A DNA stretch of 64,000 bases from Enterobacteriaceae bacterium RIT714 (lineage in GTDB: Bacteria > Pseudomonadota > Gammaproteobacteria > Enterobacterales > Enterobacteriaceae), in assembly GCA_009668015.1 (NCBI GenBank), contig WJYB01000003.1, positions 124,001 through 188,000 of the forward strand, given 5' to 3'. Under the pieces are notes generated by a model that saw only the letters and a program-made list of their open reading frames with translations, did no database searches and was not told the DNA's origin. This document shows positions 8,539 through 16,109 of this stretch, one piece after another. Both the position numbers and the translations under genes were made by a program. Each line of letters starts with the position of its first letter. Position 1 is the first letter of the stretch.

Positions 8539-8907
8539 CTACGTCCAGACCTCCTGGCCATCAGGTGTTAGCCATACCAGGCCCGCTGGCGCCTTAACCA
8601 AAAACCACATTCCAAATTCGTCCAGATCGTCATCTTGATCGTCAGAGGGGTATGGCGGCCAGGCATTTTTTAGAATGTCTAATTGTTCTGAAATGGTACC
8701 TGTCAAATACACACCGTTTGCAGCTAATTTAATTTTCTTCTCATCCAGTAAATGAGTCAGCAATTCAAAGAATATTCTCTTTCTGAACTGATGGTCTCCT
8801 GAAATATCGGCGCAATCAATGCTGATGTGCTGCCATAAAGAACCCAGTGATAACCCGTAAGAACTTTTTACAACCGAGATATAGCGTTTTTTGTTATTTC
8901 CGATCAT
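8539..8907 (-). CDS. DUF596-family protein, possible orphan immunity protein
   Basis: A 122-residue acidic protein. The pattern SSYGLSLGSLWQHIS at the N-terminus, FFELLTHLLDEKKIKLAANG in the middle and GMWFLVKAPAGLVWLTPDGQEVWT at the end fits the DUF596 family as I remember it. Members are often found next to contact-dependent or Rhs-type toxins and are suspected immunity proteins. No toxin gene is intact here. The start has an AAGGA site. GC content is clearly lower than in the flanking metabolic genes, which suggests transfer. The family call rests on recall of the pattern, not on an alignment. Confidence 0.6.
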   Translation of the reverse strand: MIGNNKKRYISVVKSSYGLSLGSLWQHISIDCADISGDHQFRKRIFFELLTHLLDEKKIKLAANGVYLTGTISEQLDILKNAWPPYPSDDQDDDLDEFGMWFLVKAPAGLVWLTPDGQEVWT

Positions 8908-9067
8908 GTCAGTTAATCCTTAGCGATATTTCAACTGATCTGGTTTTTTTCCCCAGTTGGTCATCGTCCAGTGGCTTTAGTAACGTACATTCCAGCGTGA
9001 AGCAGATTATGCCACAGGATAGTGAAAGCGAAATAAGCCCGCTGGTGCGCAGGCCTGACGGGAATTA

Positions 9068-9391
9068 TTATTTGAGCATGTAAATGCAGGATTTGATTGT
9101 TTCACCACCCACAGTCATGACGTCAACAGGGACGCGCGCATACTCGGCTCCCTCAAAATCATCCAGCACATGCCAGTGACTGTGCAGATTTTCTGATGTG
9201 AAAAGGAAACCCTGTACGCGATGGCCAGAATCATCCAACACAATGCCGGGAAAGCCCATTTCTGCTCCCCAACCTTTGTTGAGAAGAGAACCTCCGACAT
9301 GCCCCTCCTGCCAGCTGCCTCCAATATTTTCCAGAATATGTGCATTTGGACGACCAGGTCCCAGCGTGCCATAAACAAACAAACTTTCCAT
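9068..9391 (-). CDS. Gamma-glutamylcyclotransferase-like (GGCT/AIG2) protein
   Basis: A 107-residue protein beginning MESLFVYGTLGPGRPN, where the YGTL and glycine turn are the hallmark of the gamma-glutamylcyclotransferase fold. The catalytic Glu position is probably the Glu in the segment LDDFEGAEYARVPVDV. Family members (YtfP, BtrG, plant AIG2) cyclise or cleave gamma-glutamyl groups; many have unknown substrates. The frame is open 19 codons further upstream, but the ATG at 9389-9391 has a near-perfect AGGAGG site, so it is the start. Single gene in the accessory patch. Confidence 0.78.
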   Translation of the reverse strand: MESLFVYGTLGPGRPNAHILENIGGSWQEGHVGGSLLNKGWGAEMGFPGIVLDDSGHRVQGFLFTSENLHSHWHVLDDFEGAEYARVPVDVMTVGGETIKSCIYMLK

Positions 9392-9584
9392 GCTTCCTCC
9401 TGTTATTAAGCACGCTAATGATATCGTATTACTCGTTGTTACATCCACACCGCTACAGAGGAAGCATGGGGTTGTGGTTCACTTATGGTAACACGCCTCC
9501 GAGGCATGACGTTGTACGTTCGGGATGATGCTTTCCCGGGCAGGATACCGTATGCTGGATACACTCTTTTTCCAGGATATGATC

Positions 9585-10037
9585 ATGATAACAGTAGAGA
9601 AATCAGACCCATTTTCTTCTGAATCTCATCGCTTAATTGAAATGCTGTCAGGAGAACTTGCCGCTATTACGGGTGATAACGGCAAAAGCAATTTCACCGT
9701 TGAAACAATGAATGATGATAAAGCCTTATGGGTATTGGCAAAGAATAGTCATGGTGAAGCGATAGGATGCGGCGCTATACGGCCATTAACGCAAAACGTA
9801 GCCGAGCTTAAAAGAATGTTTTCAGATCGAAGCGTGCATGGCGTGGGTATTGCCTTACTCACTTTTCTTGAAGCTGCCGCTAAAGAGATGGGATATAACG
9901 AAATTAGGCTGGAAACCAGATGCATTAACTTTCGAGCCGTAAATTTCTACGAGAAAAATGGTTATATCCGTATTGAGAATTACGGCCCATACATAGGCAG
10001 GGCAGAAGCGGTCTGTTTCTCGAAGGTATTGCCCTGA
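9585..10037 (+). CDS. GNAT-family N-acetyltransferase
   Basis: A 150-residue GNAT protein. The acetyl-CoA region reads AELKRMFSDRSVHGVGIALLTFLEAAAKEMG (about residues 73-103) and the C-terminal part LETRCINFRAVNFYEKNGYIRIENYGPY has the usual N-x-x-A-x-x-F-Y-E-K-x-G-Y/F motif. The strand CGAIRPL followed by AELKRMF resembles PhnO/ElaA-type and putative acetyltransferases. An ATG two codons earlier (9579) is only one base from the AGGA site, so the ATG at 9585 with 7-bp spacing is preferred. Substrate unknown. Confidence 0.78.
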   Translation: MITVEKSDPFSSESHRLIEMLSGELAAITGDNGKSNFTVETMNDDKALWVLAKNSHGEAIGCGAIRPLTQNVAELKRMFSDRSVHGVGIALLTFLEAAAKEMGYNEIRLETRCINFRAVNFYEKNGYIRIENYGPYIGRAEAVCFSKVLP

Positions 10038-10108
10038 GTGAATTAATTGGACCAGAAGTCCGCCCCTGGCACCCCGCTAACCCCGAACAAAACCCCTCTC
10101 AGCGGCAC

Positions 10109-10255
10109 TCAGGTTCTCCGCCTCTCGGTCGCAAATTCTACCCATACTGACTCTCTGAGATCTTGTGCTTTCCAGTACCTTCCCAGGGCATGGGCGCGCT
10201 CGTCTGCACCCGACAGAATGTTGCGGGTCGTCTGGATGAGGAAATTAACTGTAGT
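10109..10255 (-). pseudogene. Protein-like open frame without a start, possible gene remnant
   Basis: A 48-codon minus-strand frame between two stops. It contains a stretch that reads like real protein (ADERAHALGRYWKAQDLRES) but has no ATG, GTG or TTG with a ribosome site. It could be the 3' end of a decayed gene. I do not recognise the family. The same DNA on the plus strand has no convincing gene. Confidence 0.25.
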
Positions 10256-10321
10256 TCAGTGACAAATGAAAAATACGATCTAAGATTTTGAAGGACGAAA
10301 ACTGATTACATGGAGTTTCTG

Positions 10322-10429
10322 ATGACTATTGTTCTGGTGACAATCTTATCCTCTTTGCTCATTGTGTTGGGGCTTAACTACATTTTGCTGCAGTTAATGA
10401 GTGCCTGGTGTGACCCGAATGGTCATTAA
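10322..10429 (+). CDS. Small membrane protein (35 residues)
   Basis: An ATG with a GGAG site 6 bp upstream opens a 35-codon frame encoding one strongly hydrophobic helix (TIVLVTILSSLLIVLGLNYI, residues 2-21) and a short polar tail ending WCDPNGH. The layout is that of the many single-span small proteins of enterobacteria. I do not recognise a named family. The 180 bp between it and mtnK show nothing convincing. Confidence 0.5.
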   Translation: MTIVLVTILSSLLIVLGLNYILLQLMSAWCDPNGH

Positions 10430-10609
10430 GTGACGTTGAAGATTTTAAATACACTGATCCCGGCCTTTGCTGTGATGGCGTTTCATCACGGTTTGGCGCC
10501 GGGAACAGCATGTTGAATCGCTTTCACTACGTGGTGGACGGCGTGCCGTGTGGAAGTGTTAGCATCTCGTCCAGTACCGAACCCCTATCTCTACGCGACG
10601 CGCGCCCGT

Positions 10610-11809
10610 CTAACTATACTGACGCACCCGCGCGACCAGCTCTTCCGCGCTGTCAATTCTGTCGGCAATCACAATCAGGGCTTTACCCAGCGTGATGGCG
10701 TGGCGCAGGCATTCGTGACGCATGGCGTCGTCCTGAATGGTGTCGATATCTGCGACATGCGACAGCCCCACGCTGCGGCGGATCAGCTCCGTGCCGCAAA
10801 AACCGATGGCATCGGTCCAGACCTTTTTCAGAAATTGCGAGGCATAACCCGGCACGCTCAGGGCGGCATCGCGGGTTTTCTCTGCTGCCAGCGCCTGAAA
10901 ACGTTCCGCAAAGGTATTCCAGAGTTCCTGAATATCCGTCAGACGCTGCTCGCGGGCGGCCGCAGCATCGCGAATACCTAAGTGTCCCGGCAGACCGCAG
11001 AAGTTCAACAGCAGGTTGCCGATCGCCGTGCCGATATCAAAACCGATGGGACCGTAATAGCCAAACTCGGCGTCAATCGCTTTCAGGCTGCCGTCAGCGA
11101 CAAAAATCGAGCCGCTGTGAATATCCCCGTGCAGCAAGGCTTCTGCCTGGGAGAAAAAGCGGTGCTTCAGCGAGGCGACGGCGATTTTCAACTGATCGTC
11201 ATTGCGCAGCGCGGCGACATCCGCTTCCAGCTCTTGCGGATAGTTATTGCGCTCGTGAATAAGATAGGGATCGTTGAAGAACAGATCCTCGGTGATCTCA
11301 CACATTTCCGGGTTGATGTATTTCGCCACCTGCGCTTTTTTGCTGTGGGGATGAAGATAAAAATCGCTGGTGTGGAACAGGGTGTGGGCCAGATATTCTC
11401 CCAGCTGTTGTGCAGCCTGCGGGTAGTAGACGCCGTTAATCAGCTCGCCGCGCCAGATTTTATGGCTGGAGAGATCTTCCATTACCATCACCGCCAGTTC
11501 CGGGTCGTAGTGGTGAATTTTGACCGTGTGCTGCGGGCTGTGCTGGTAGTGTTCTGTCAGGGTTTGCGCTTCCAGGCGCGCGCGGTCCAGCGTCAGCGGC
11601 CAGGATTCGCCCACGCAGCGTACGTAAGGCAGGGCTTGTTTAACGATGATGCGGCTGACGCCCTGCGCGTCGAAAATTTTAAACACCAGATTGAGGTTGC
11701 CGTCGCCCACTTCCTGCGCGTCCACCAGCGATGATGGGTTATCGAGGCCGCCAAACTGCTTTGCATACTCCACGGCATCCCGGGCGGTAAAGGTACGGTA
11801 TTGCGACAT
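10610..11809 (-). CDS. mtnK: S-methyl-5-thioribose kinase MtnK
   Basis: A 399-residue kinase, the usual family length, that phosphorylates methylthioribose with ATP to methylthioribose 1-phosphate, the entry step of methionine salvage in Klebsiella-type bacteria. It belongs to the APH/choline kinase fold: catalytic loop [14 protein letters not shown] and metal-binding [15 protein letters not shown] are visible. The frame is open 30 codons further upstream through the promoter region, but the ATG at 11807-11809 has a GAGGAA site and gives [16 protein letters not shown], the family N-terminus. It diverges from mtnA across a 105-bp spacer with three tandem MetJ boxes, so methionine repression is expected. 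Confidence 0.95.
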   Translation of the reverse strand: MSQYRTFTARDAVEYAKQFGGLDNPSSLVDAQEVGDGNLNLVFKIFDAQGVSRIIVKQALPYVRCVGESWPLTLDRARLEAQTLTEHYQHSPQHTVKIHHYDPELAVMVMEDLSSHKIWRGELINGVYYPQAAQQLGEYLAHTLFHTSDFYLHPHSKKAQVAKYINPEMCEITEDLFFNDPYLIHERNNYPQELEADVAALRNDDQLKIAVASLKHRFFSQAEALLHGDIHSGSIFVADGSLKAIDAEFGYYGPIGFDIGTAIGNLLLNFCGLPGHLGIRDAAAAREQRLTDIQELWNTFAERFQALAAEKTRDAALSVPGYASQFLKKVWTDAIGFCGTELIRRSVGLSHVADIDTIQDDAMRHECLRHAITLGKALIVIADRIDSAEELVARVRQYS

Positions 11810-11838
11810 TGCCTGTTCCTCATCAGTTCTGGTAATAA

Positions 11839-11862
11839 AGACATTTAGACGTCTATACATCT
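11839..11862. promoter_or_regulatory. Tandem MetJ boxes between mtnK and mtnA
   Basis: Three adjacent 8-bp units AGACATTT, AGACGTCT and ATACATCT; the middle one is a perfect match to the MetJ consensus AGACGTCT. MetJ dimers with S-adenosylmethionine bind such tandem boxes co-operatively. On the minus strand the TATAGA inside the boxes could serve as the mtnK -10 with TTGTGT 18 bp upstream, so binding would occlude that promoter. Position between the divergent genes suggests joint control. Confidence 0.85.
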
Positions 11863-11914
11863 GGATTTTATCCTGACACAATGTGATACAACAACGCAAC
11901 AGAGAATTAACGAC

Positions 11915-12931
11915 ATGCAGACATTACAGACGACCAGCCTGCGGGTGACGGATAATCAGCTATTTATTCTCGACCAACAGGCGCTTCCGCAGGAGAAACG
12001 CTGGCTGGATGCCTCAACGGTAGAGGCGCTGGTCGGGCACATTCACGCTCTGCGCGTGCGCGGCGCGCCGCTGATTGGGCTCTCTGCGAGTCTGCTGCTG
12101 GCGCTGCTGGCGGAAAACGGCCACAGCCGCGACGAGCTGGCTGTGGCGCTCGACACTCTGCGTGCGTCACGCCCGACGGCCGTGAATCTGATGAACAATC
12201 TTGATCGTATGAAGCAGGCGCTGTGGCAGGAGGACTTTGTTCCTGCCTTGACGGCAGAAGCGCTGCGCCTGATTCATGAGGATAAACAGCTCTGTGACGC
12301 TATCGCCCGCGCCGGAAGCGCCCTGGTGAAACCCGGAAGCCGCCTGTTAACCCACTGCAATACCGGCGGGTTGGCCACGGCAGGAGTCGGGACGGCGCTG
12401 GGGGTGATTGCGGTCGCTCATCAGCAGGGGAACGTCGCGAATGTGTGGGTCGATGAAACGCGTCCGCTGTTGCAGGGCGGCAGGCTGACAGCCTGGGAGC
12501 TGGGCGAGCTGGGTGTGCCTTATCAGCTGATCACCGATTCGATGGCCGCCAGCCTGATGGCCAAAGGGCAGGTGGATGCGGTGTGGGTCGGGGCAGATCG
12601 CATCGCCGCCAACGGTGACGTGGCGAATAAAATCGGCACTTACTCACTGGCGGTGCTGGCGAAATTCCACGGAATTCCGTTCTACGTTGCGGCTCCGCAA
12701 ACCACGCTGGATCCGAACTGCCCGAACGGCGATGCGATCCCGATTGAGCAACGCGCTGCCAGCGAAGTGACCGGTGTGGCCGGCAGTTTTGGTGCCGTGC
12801 AGTGGGCGCCGGAAGACGCGAACGTATACAACCCGGCGTTTGACGTGACGCCAGCGGCGCTGATTAGCGGCTGGGTGCTGGATACGGGCGTGGTGTGGCC
12901 TGGCGGCTTTGTTCACTCGCAAATAGGCTAA
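11915..12931 (+). CDS. mtnA: S-methyl-5-thioribose-1-phosphate isomerase MtnA
   Basis: A 338-residue aldose-ketose isomerase of the eIF2B-like family that converts methylthioribose 1-phosphate to methylthioribulose 1-phosphate. The active-site Cys lies in [19 protein letters not shown] (near residue 150) and the catalytic Asp in [21 protein letters not shown] (near residue 229). The N-terminal RVRGAPLIG motif is also typical. It is divergent from mtnK and shares its MetJ boxes. Its 3' end is partly duplicated 83 bp downstream, and a phage-immunity-like element separates it from mtnD. Confidence 0.95.
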   Translation: MQTLQTTSLRVTDNQLFILDQQALPQEKRWLDASTVEALVGHIHALRVRGAPLIGLSASLLLALLAENGHSRDELAVALDTLRASRPTAVNLMNNLDRMKQALWQEDFVPALTAEALRLIHEDKQLCDAIARAGSALVKPGSRLLTHCNTGGLATAGVGTALGVIAVAHQQGNVANVWVDETRPLLQGGRLTAWELGELGVPYQLITDSMAASLMAKGQVDAVWVGADRIAANGDVANKIGTYSLAVLAKFHGIPFYVAAPQTTLDPNCPNGDAIPIEQRAASEVTGVAGSFGAVQWAPEDANVYNPAFDVTPAALISGWVLDTGVVWPGGFVHSQIG

Positions 12932-12938
12932 AATGTTG

Positions 12939-12979
12939 GGCGCTGATTAGCGGGTGGGTGCTGGATACGGCGGTGGTGT
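12939..12979 (+). repeat. Partial duplication of the mtnA 3' end
   Basis: These 41 bp repeat 12856-12896 inside mtnA at an offset of 83 bp with only about three mismatches (both begin GGCGCTGATTAGCGG and end GTGGTGT). The copy lies just after the mtnA stop codon. It looks like a recent short duplication, perhaps made when the neighbouring repeat or the downstream element arrived. Confidence 0.8.
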
Positions 12980-12980
12980 A

Positions 12981-13020
12981 CTCCCCTCGCCCCTTTGGGG
13001 AGAGGGTCAGGGTGAGGGGA
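12981..13020. repeat. Dispersed CCCTC...GAGGG palindromic element
   Basis: A 40-bp inverted structure (CTCCCCTCGCCCCTTTGGGG then AGAGGGTCAGGGTGAGGGGA). Near-identical units recur at 51865-51900, 51958-51990, 52004-52040 and 56738-56778, always outside genes. It behaves as a REP-like dispersed intergenic repeat. Confidence 0.75.
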
Positions 13021-13402
13021 ATATGCGGCTGTAGCGGCGGTTCCGTTCACCTTATGCTCCTCATTTCTCTGTAACCGACAGACCCCCTTAACTATCCCGG
13101 CGCCCGGCGATCCAAATCGCCGCTTCGCGGTGCCCTCTGCTTTTTCCTTCAGGCTGTCGGGCCGGGCGCGATCCTGCATCCCAGCAGGTCACGCCCTTTC
13201 GGCGCATCCCTGCGCCTCACTCCTGCCTTACGGAAACGCTTCGGCGAATGGGTGCCGGACCAGGGCATCGCTTTCAGATGTGTGCTGCGTTTTCAATTTG
13301 CATCGCTTTACATCCGGGTTTGCGAGGCGTCTTCAGGAAAAGACCCTTGTGAATTCATGGTGATAGCAGTATCTTTTTGCTGCGCCTGCAAAATCAGGCG
13401 TC
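13021..13402 (+). other. Gene-free leader of the phage-immunity-like element
   Basis: About 380 bp with no believable gene. It contains inverted GC-rich blocks (GGCGCCCGGCGATCC and GGGCCGGGCGCGATCC) and then lower-GC DNA with an AGGAAA...GTGAATTCATGG stretch just before the immunity unit. In P4-like phages a promoter and leader occupy this position. The promoter itself could not be pinned down. Confidence 0.35.
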
Positions 13403-13430
13403 GGAATTAGCCTTCTGTATTTCATACTGG
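13403..13430 (+). promoter_or_regulatory. seqA-like target of the C4/CI-type antisense RNA
   Basis: Contains TTAGCCTT (13407-13414) and CATACTGG (13423-13430). Both are exact reverse complements of parts of the segment at 13510-13536 (AAGGCTAA and CCAGTATG) in the same order expected for pairing. In phage P4, pairing of CI RNA with seqA in the leader forces early termination of the operon transcript. Confidence 0.65.
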
Positions 13431-13435
13431 CGACA

Positions 13436-13690
13436 TTGGTTTACTATGTCGTGCGAACGGTTACACCTCAATGGTGGGCCGGGCGGGGGCGTCGCAAGAC
13501 GCGCCGGTGTCCAGTATGGCCGGTAAGGCTAACTCCGCTCGGTTCCGCCACCCGTGAGATTAGCCTCTCCGGTGGCGGTAAAATGCGACATACTGGAGGC
13601 TGCCTATATGGCTACTATCCCAAACCTGATTCATTCTTTATTCACTGTCCCATTCACCAGTACCACGGATTTCACCGAGCTGGCCGATAA
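13436..13690 (+). CDS. Ash/Icd-like phage protein frame, start unclear
   Basis: An open frame that passes through the antisense-RNA region and overlaps the next gene. The translated stretches VTPQWWAGRGRRKTRRCPVW and ATREISLSGGG resemble the Ash and Icd-like proteins encoded at the same place in P4- and P1-type phages. The only starts are non-ATG (TTG at 13436); the frame is open upstream to 13367 with no ATG. It may be translated from a poor start, be a remnant, or only look coding because the RNA under it is conserved. Confidence 0.4.
   Translation: MVYYVVRTVTPQWWAGRGRRKTRRCPVWPVRLTPLGSATREISLSGGGKMRHTGGCLYGYYPKPDSFFIHCPIHQYHGFHRAGR
13465..13540 (+). ncRNA. C4/CI-type phage immunity antisense RNA (approximate ends)
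   Basis: The region holds a stable hairpin GCGTC-GCAA-GACGC (13489-13502) followed by a single-strand segment, 13510-13536, that is complementary to two flanking sites: seqA upstream and seqC downstream around the ribosome site of the next gene. This is the design of the P4 CI RNA and of the P1/P7 C4 RNA, which are processed from the leader of the very transcript they silence. Ends are estimated from the known 70-80 nt size, not mapped. No phage structural or integrase gene is near, so the unit is solitary. Confidence 0.6.
13556..13597 (+). promoter_or_regulatory. seqC-like antisense target over the ribosome site
   Basis: Contains TTAGCCT (13560-13566) and CATACTGGA (13589-13597), exact complements of AGGCTAA and TCCAGTATG in the proposed antisense RNA. 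The second site covers GGAGG, the ribosome site of the 148-residue ORF. A competing local hairpin, CCGCCACC (13545-13552) with GGTGGCGG (13571-13578), overlaps the target, as expected of a switch between pairings. Confidence 0.6.
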
Positions 13691-14054
13691 CTGCGAGCGG
13701 TTTGTTGAGGCGCTGGTGGAGTGCGACGATCCGGCGCAAAAGATGGCGCTGTGCGGACGGCTGTCGGTCTGTCTGGATCTGTTGCAGCCGACGCTGCTCG
13801 AACCCGTGCCGGAATATCTGCGCGAAAGTTTAACGGTCGAGGATTTGCCGCTGAACGTTCCCGTGTTTGAACCGGAATCCGATCAGCTCGGGCGCTATTG
13901 CCAGGTACTCACACACCTTCTGATGCAAGGGGCGCTGTCAGCCGATGCGGAAAGAGTGATTGGCGATTTATTGCAGGATTTGGTGGGATTTTACAGCGAG
14001 ACGCTGAAAGCACCGCGCTGGTTACGCACTGACGGGGAAACCGTGCTGCTGTAA
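13608..14054 (+). CDS. ORF downstream of the immunity RNA, phage-related, function unknown
   Basis: A 148-residue acidic protein starting at an ATG with GGAGG 8 bp upstream. It begins MATIPNLIHSLFTVPFTSTT, has a Cys-containing middle (ECDDPAQKMALCGRLSVCLD) and is helical throughout; there is no signal peptide or membrane segment. Its place, directly under control of the C4/CI-type RNA and overlapping the Ash-like frame, corresponds to the genes after ash/kil in P4-like elements. I do not recognise a characterised homologue. It is followed by REP-like DNA, not by further phage genes. Confidence 0.65.
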   Translation: MATIPNLIHSLFTVPFTSTTDFTELADNCERFVEALVECDDPAQKMALCGRLSVCLDLLQPTLLEPVPEYLRESLTVEDLPLNVPVFEPESDQLGRYCQVLTHLLMQGALSADAERVIGDLLQDLVGFYSETLKAPRWLRTDGETVLL

Positions 14055-14057
14055 AAA

Positions 14058-14143
14058 AGACCGGGTGGGGCGATGCCTTACCCGGCCTGTGTATTGATGC
14101 CCGTCTGCAGGCCGGGTCAACGTTCGCGCCACCCGGCAATGTT
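14058..14143. repeat. REP/BIME-like palindromes
   Basis: GC-rich inverted units (GACCGGGTGGGGCGATGCC, CCCGGCCTGTG, GGCCGGGTCAACG and GCGCCACCCGGC) fill the gap between two convergent genes. This is the usual place for REP-type elements. Confidence 0.65.
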
Positions 14144-14144
14144 C

Positions 14145-14687
14145 TTAAGCCAGCCGCGGATAGCCATCCGCAATCTCACTTCCCGTAAACTGCGCAATCC
14201 ACCCCTCGGGATTATCGAAGATTCGGATAGCCGTGAAATTTGGCTCAGAACCCATATCAAACCAGTGCGGTGTTCCGGCCGGAACGGAAATCAGATCGTT
14301 TTTCTCGCACAGCACCTGGTAAACCTGGTCATCAATATGCAGGCAAAACAGCCCTGCACCTTCGACAAAGAAACGGACTTCATCTTCGCCGTGAGTGTGT
14401 TCGTTAAGAAACTTTGCGCGTAGGGCTTCTTTTTGCGGGTTGTCCGCCCGCAGGCTGATGACATCCCAGCTCTGATAGCCTTTTTCTGCGACCAGCTTAT
14501 CAATTGCATGCTGGTAAGCCTCAATTACCGTCTCCGGCGAGGGATCGCGGCCTAAGTCGCGGTCGGCTTCCCAGCGTTCGAAACGGACGCCTTTTGCATT
14601 GAGTTGTTGGGCGATCTCGGCCGCATCGGTGCTGTGCCACTGCGGCTGGCTGGCGTCTTTGGTGGAATAAAGGGTCAATGCGCTCAT
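14145..14687 (-). CDS. mtnD: Acireductone dioxygenase MtnD
   Basis: A 180-residue cupin enzyme that cleaves acireductone with oxygen. With iron it gives formate and 2-keto-4-methylthiobutyrate, the precursor of methionine; with nickel it gives methylthiopropionate, formate and CO, as shown for the Klebsiella enzyme. The four metal ligands are all present at the positions known for Klebsiella: His97, His99, Glu103 (in [12 protein letters not shown]) and His141 (in PAGTPHWF). Last gene of the mtnBCD operon; its ATG overlaps the mtnC stop by 4 bp. Confidence 0.95.
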   Translation of the reverse strand: MSALTLYSTKDASQPQWHSTDAAEIAQQLNAKGVRFERWEADRDLGRDPSPETVIEAYQHAIDKLVAEKGYQSWDVISLRADNPQKEALRAKFLNEHTHGEDEVRFFVEGAGLFCLHIDDQVYQVLCEKNDLISVPAGTPHWFDMGSEPNFTAIRIFDNPEGWIAQFTGSEIADGYPRLA

Positions 14688-15373
14688 GAAGGGATCTGCT
14701 CCGGATTTATCTCGTCGAAGTGGTGTACCTGATGGTGGTGGCTTGCGCCATCCTCATCACCGCGAATCAGTTGCAGGGTACGAAAGCCTGCCTGTTCAGC
14801 GGCGTCCAGTTCCTGATGGATATCAGAGAGGAACAGGATTTGCGACGGGGCCACGCCTGTCTGCGCGGCGATAGTGGCATAAGAATGCACTTCCCGCTTG
14901 GCGCCCACATGGGTATCAAAATAACCGCTGAACAGATGAGTAATATCACCTTCGTCGCTGTAGCCAAATAACAGTTTTTGCGCGGCCACAGAGCCCGAGG
15001 AATAAACATACAGATCAATGCCTTGTGCTTTCCACTTTTCCAGCGCGGGCAGCACATCCGGGTAGAGGTGGCCGGTGAAATCACCGTTGACGTAGCCATC
15101 CTGCCAGATAATGCCCTGCAAGGCTTTTAGCGCAGTGGATTTACGATCTTCATCCATAAACCGGAACAGCGTGTCGATCAGTTCGCTGATGCTGGCGTGC
15201 GGGTTGGCGATTTCATCGCGCAGATTATCCAGAATGGATTTCACCGGCTCGGCGTACTGCTGGGCGGTGACAAACGCCGCCAGTCGCTCGCGCGCATAGG
15301 GGAACAACACATTGTGGACAAAACGAATATCGCTGGTGGTTCCTTCAATATCCGTCACAATCGCGCGAATCAT
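14684..15373 (-). CDS. mtnC: Enolase-phosphatase MtnC
   Basis: A 229-residue HAD-superfamily enzyme that enolises and dephosphorylates 2,3-diketo-5-methylthiopentyl-1-phosphate to acireductone. The N-terminus [16 protein letters not shown] carries the nucleophilic Asp in DIEGTT; the second motif VYSSGS and the later [12 protein letters not shown] motif are also visible. The ATG at 15371-15373 has a GGAG site and overlaps the mtnB stop (ATGA). The frame is open 11 codons upstream inside mtnB, but that start lacks a ribosome site. Middle gene of mtnBCD. Confidence 0.95.
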   Translation of the reverse strand: MIRAIVTDIEGTTSDIRFVHNVLFPYARERLAAFVTAQQYAEPVKSILDNLRDEIANPHASISELIDTLFRFMDEDRKSTALKALQGIIWQDGYVNGDFTGHLYPDVLPALEKWKAQGIDLYVYSSGSVAAQKLLFGYSDEGDITHLFSGYFDTHVGAKREVHSYATIAAQTGVAPSQILFLSDIHQELDAAEQAGFRTLQLIRGDEDGASHHHQVHHFDEINPEQIPS

Positions 15374-15984
15374 ATTTTCTCCAGTTGTCGTAAACGCATT
15401 TCGCATTCAAATAAAAAATCGAGACCTTCAAGGTGGCGACGGGCCTCGGCCACATCGCGTCCCCAGCAGGTTAAGCCATGACCGCGCAGAAGAAAACCAT
15501 AATTAAGCGGGCGTTCTTGCGCGTAATGGGCGATTCGGGAGGCGAGGGCGTCAATATCCTGATCGTTATCGAAGACGGGGACAGTAACGGTGTCCAGATG
15601 CGTGGTCTGTCCGGCCAGTGATTTCTGCATTTCAAAACCGTTAATCCGCAGCTCCGGCTCTTTCACCAGACGCGACAACACGGTGGCGTTAACCGTATGG
15701 ACGTGCAAAACGGCGTTGGACTCCGGGAACAGGCGATAGATAAGCGTATGCAGCCCTGTTTCTGCCGACGGCTTACGGCCAGACGGCGCGCGATTGGTGG
15801 CGATCTCCACCTGCAGGAAATCATCCGGCGTCAGGCTGCCCTTATCTTTACCGGATTCACTGAGCCAGCACAGGGCGGCGTCCTGACGCACGGACATATT
15901 GCCGCCGGTCGCCGGTGCCCAGCCTTTTGCGCCAATCCAGCGGCACGCGTCAACGAGTTGTGTGAGTTGCAGGTTGTCGTTCAT
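15370..15984 (-). CDS. mtnB: Methylthioribulose-1-phosphate dehydratase MtnB
   Basis: A 204-residue class II aldolase-type zinc enzyme that dehydrates methylthioribulose 1-phosphate to the diketo phosphate. The zinc ligands lie in [12 protein letters not shown] (near residue 100) and RGHGLTCWG (near residue 168). The N-terminal [13 protein letters not shown] segment is the family phosphate-binding loop. It is the first gene of mtnBCD, all three joined by 4-bp overlaps, and diverges from mtnE across a 125-bp spacer with MetJ boxes. Confidence 0.95.
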   Translation of the reverse strand: MNDNLQLTQLVDACRWIGAKGWAPATGGNMSVRQDAALCWLSESGKDKGSLTPDDFLQVEIATNRAPSGRKPSAETGLHTLIYRLFPESNAVLHVHTVNATVLSRLVKEPELRINGFEMQKSLAGQTTHLDTVTVPVFDNDQDIDALASRIAHYAQERPLNYGFLLRGHGLTCWGRDVAEARRHLEGLDFLFECEMRLRQLEKI

Positions 15985-16026
15985 CTTCCTTTTACCCTCT
16001 GTCGGCCAGGAATATTGATAGTGTAT

Positions 16027-16042
16027 AGACGTCTAAGCGTCT
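16027..16042. promoter_or_regulatory. Tandem MetJ boxes between mtnB and mtnE
   Basis: AGACGTCT followed directly by AAGCGTCT: one perfect and one 6/8 MetJ box. They sit just upstream of the mtnE -35 and within about 45 bp of the mtnB start, so MetJ can repress both directions. Confidence 0.85.
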
Positions 16043-16045
16043 TGA

Positions 16046-16073
16046 TTGCCAAAGACTAACATCGTGTTATAGT
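16046..16073 (+). promoter_or_regulatory. Predicted sigma-70 promoter of mtnE
   Basis: TTGCCA (16046-16051), 16-bp spacer and TATAGT (16068-16073), 37 bp ahead of the mtnE ATG. The MetJ boxes end 3 bp upstream of the -35 element. Confidence 0.6.
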
Positions 16074-16109
16074 GTCAGCAACATAAGTATTACAAGCAGG
16101 CATGAGACA

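Noticed and set aside
10047..10262. 71-residue plus-strand frame
   Set aside because: Unusual composition and no ribosome site; the opposite strand reads slightly more protein-like.
10982..11734. 250-residue plus-strand open frame
   Set aside because: It is antisense to mtnK, which has all kinase motifs.
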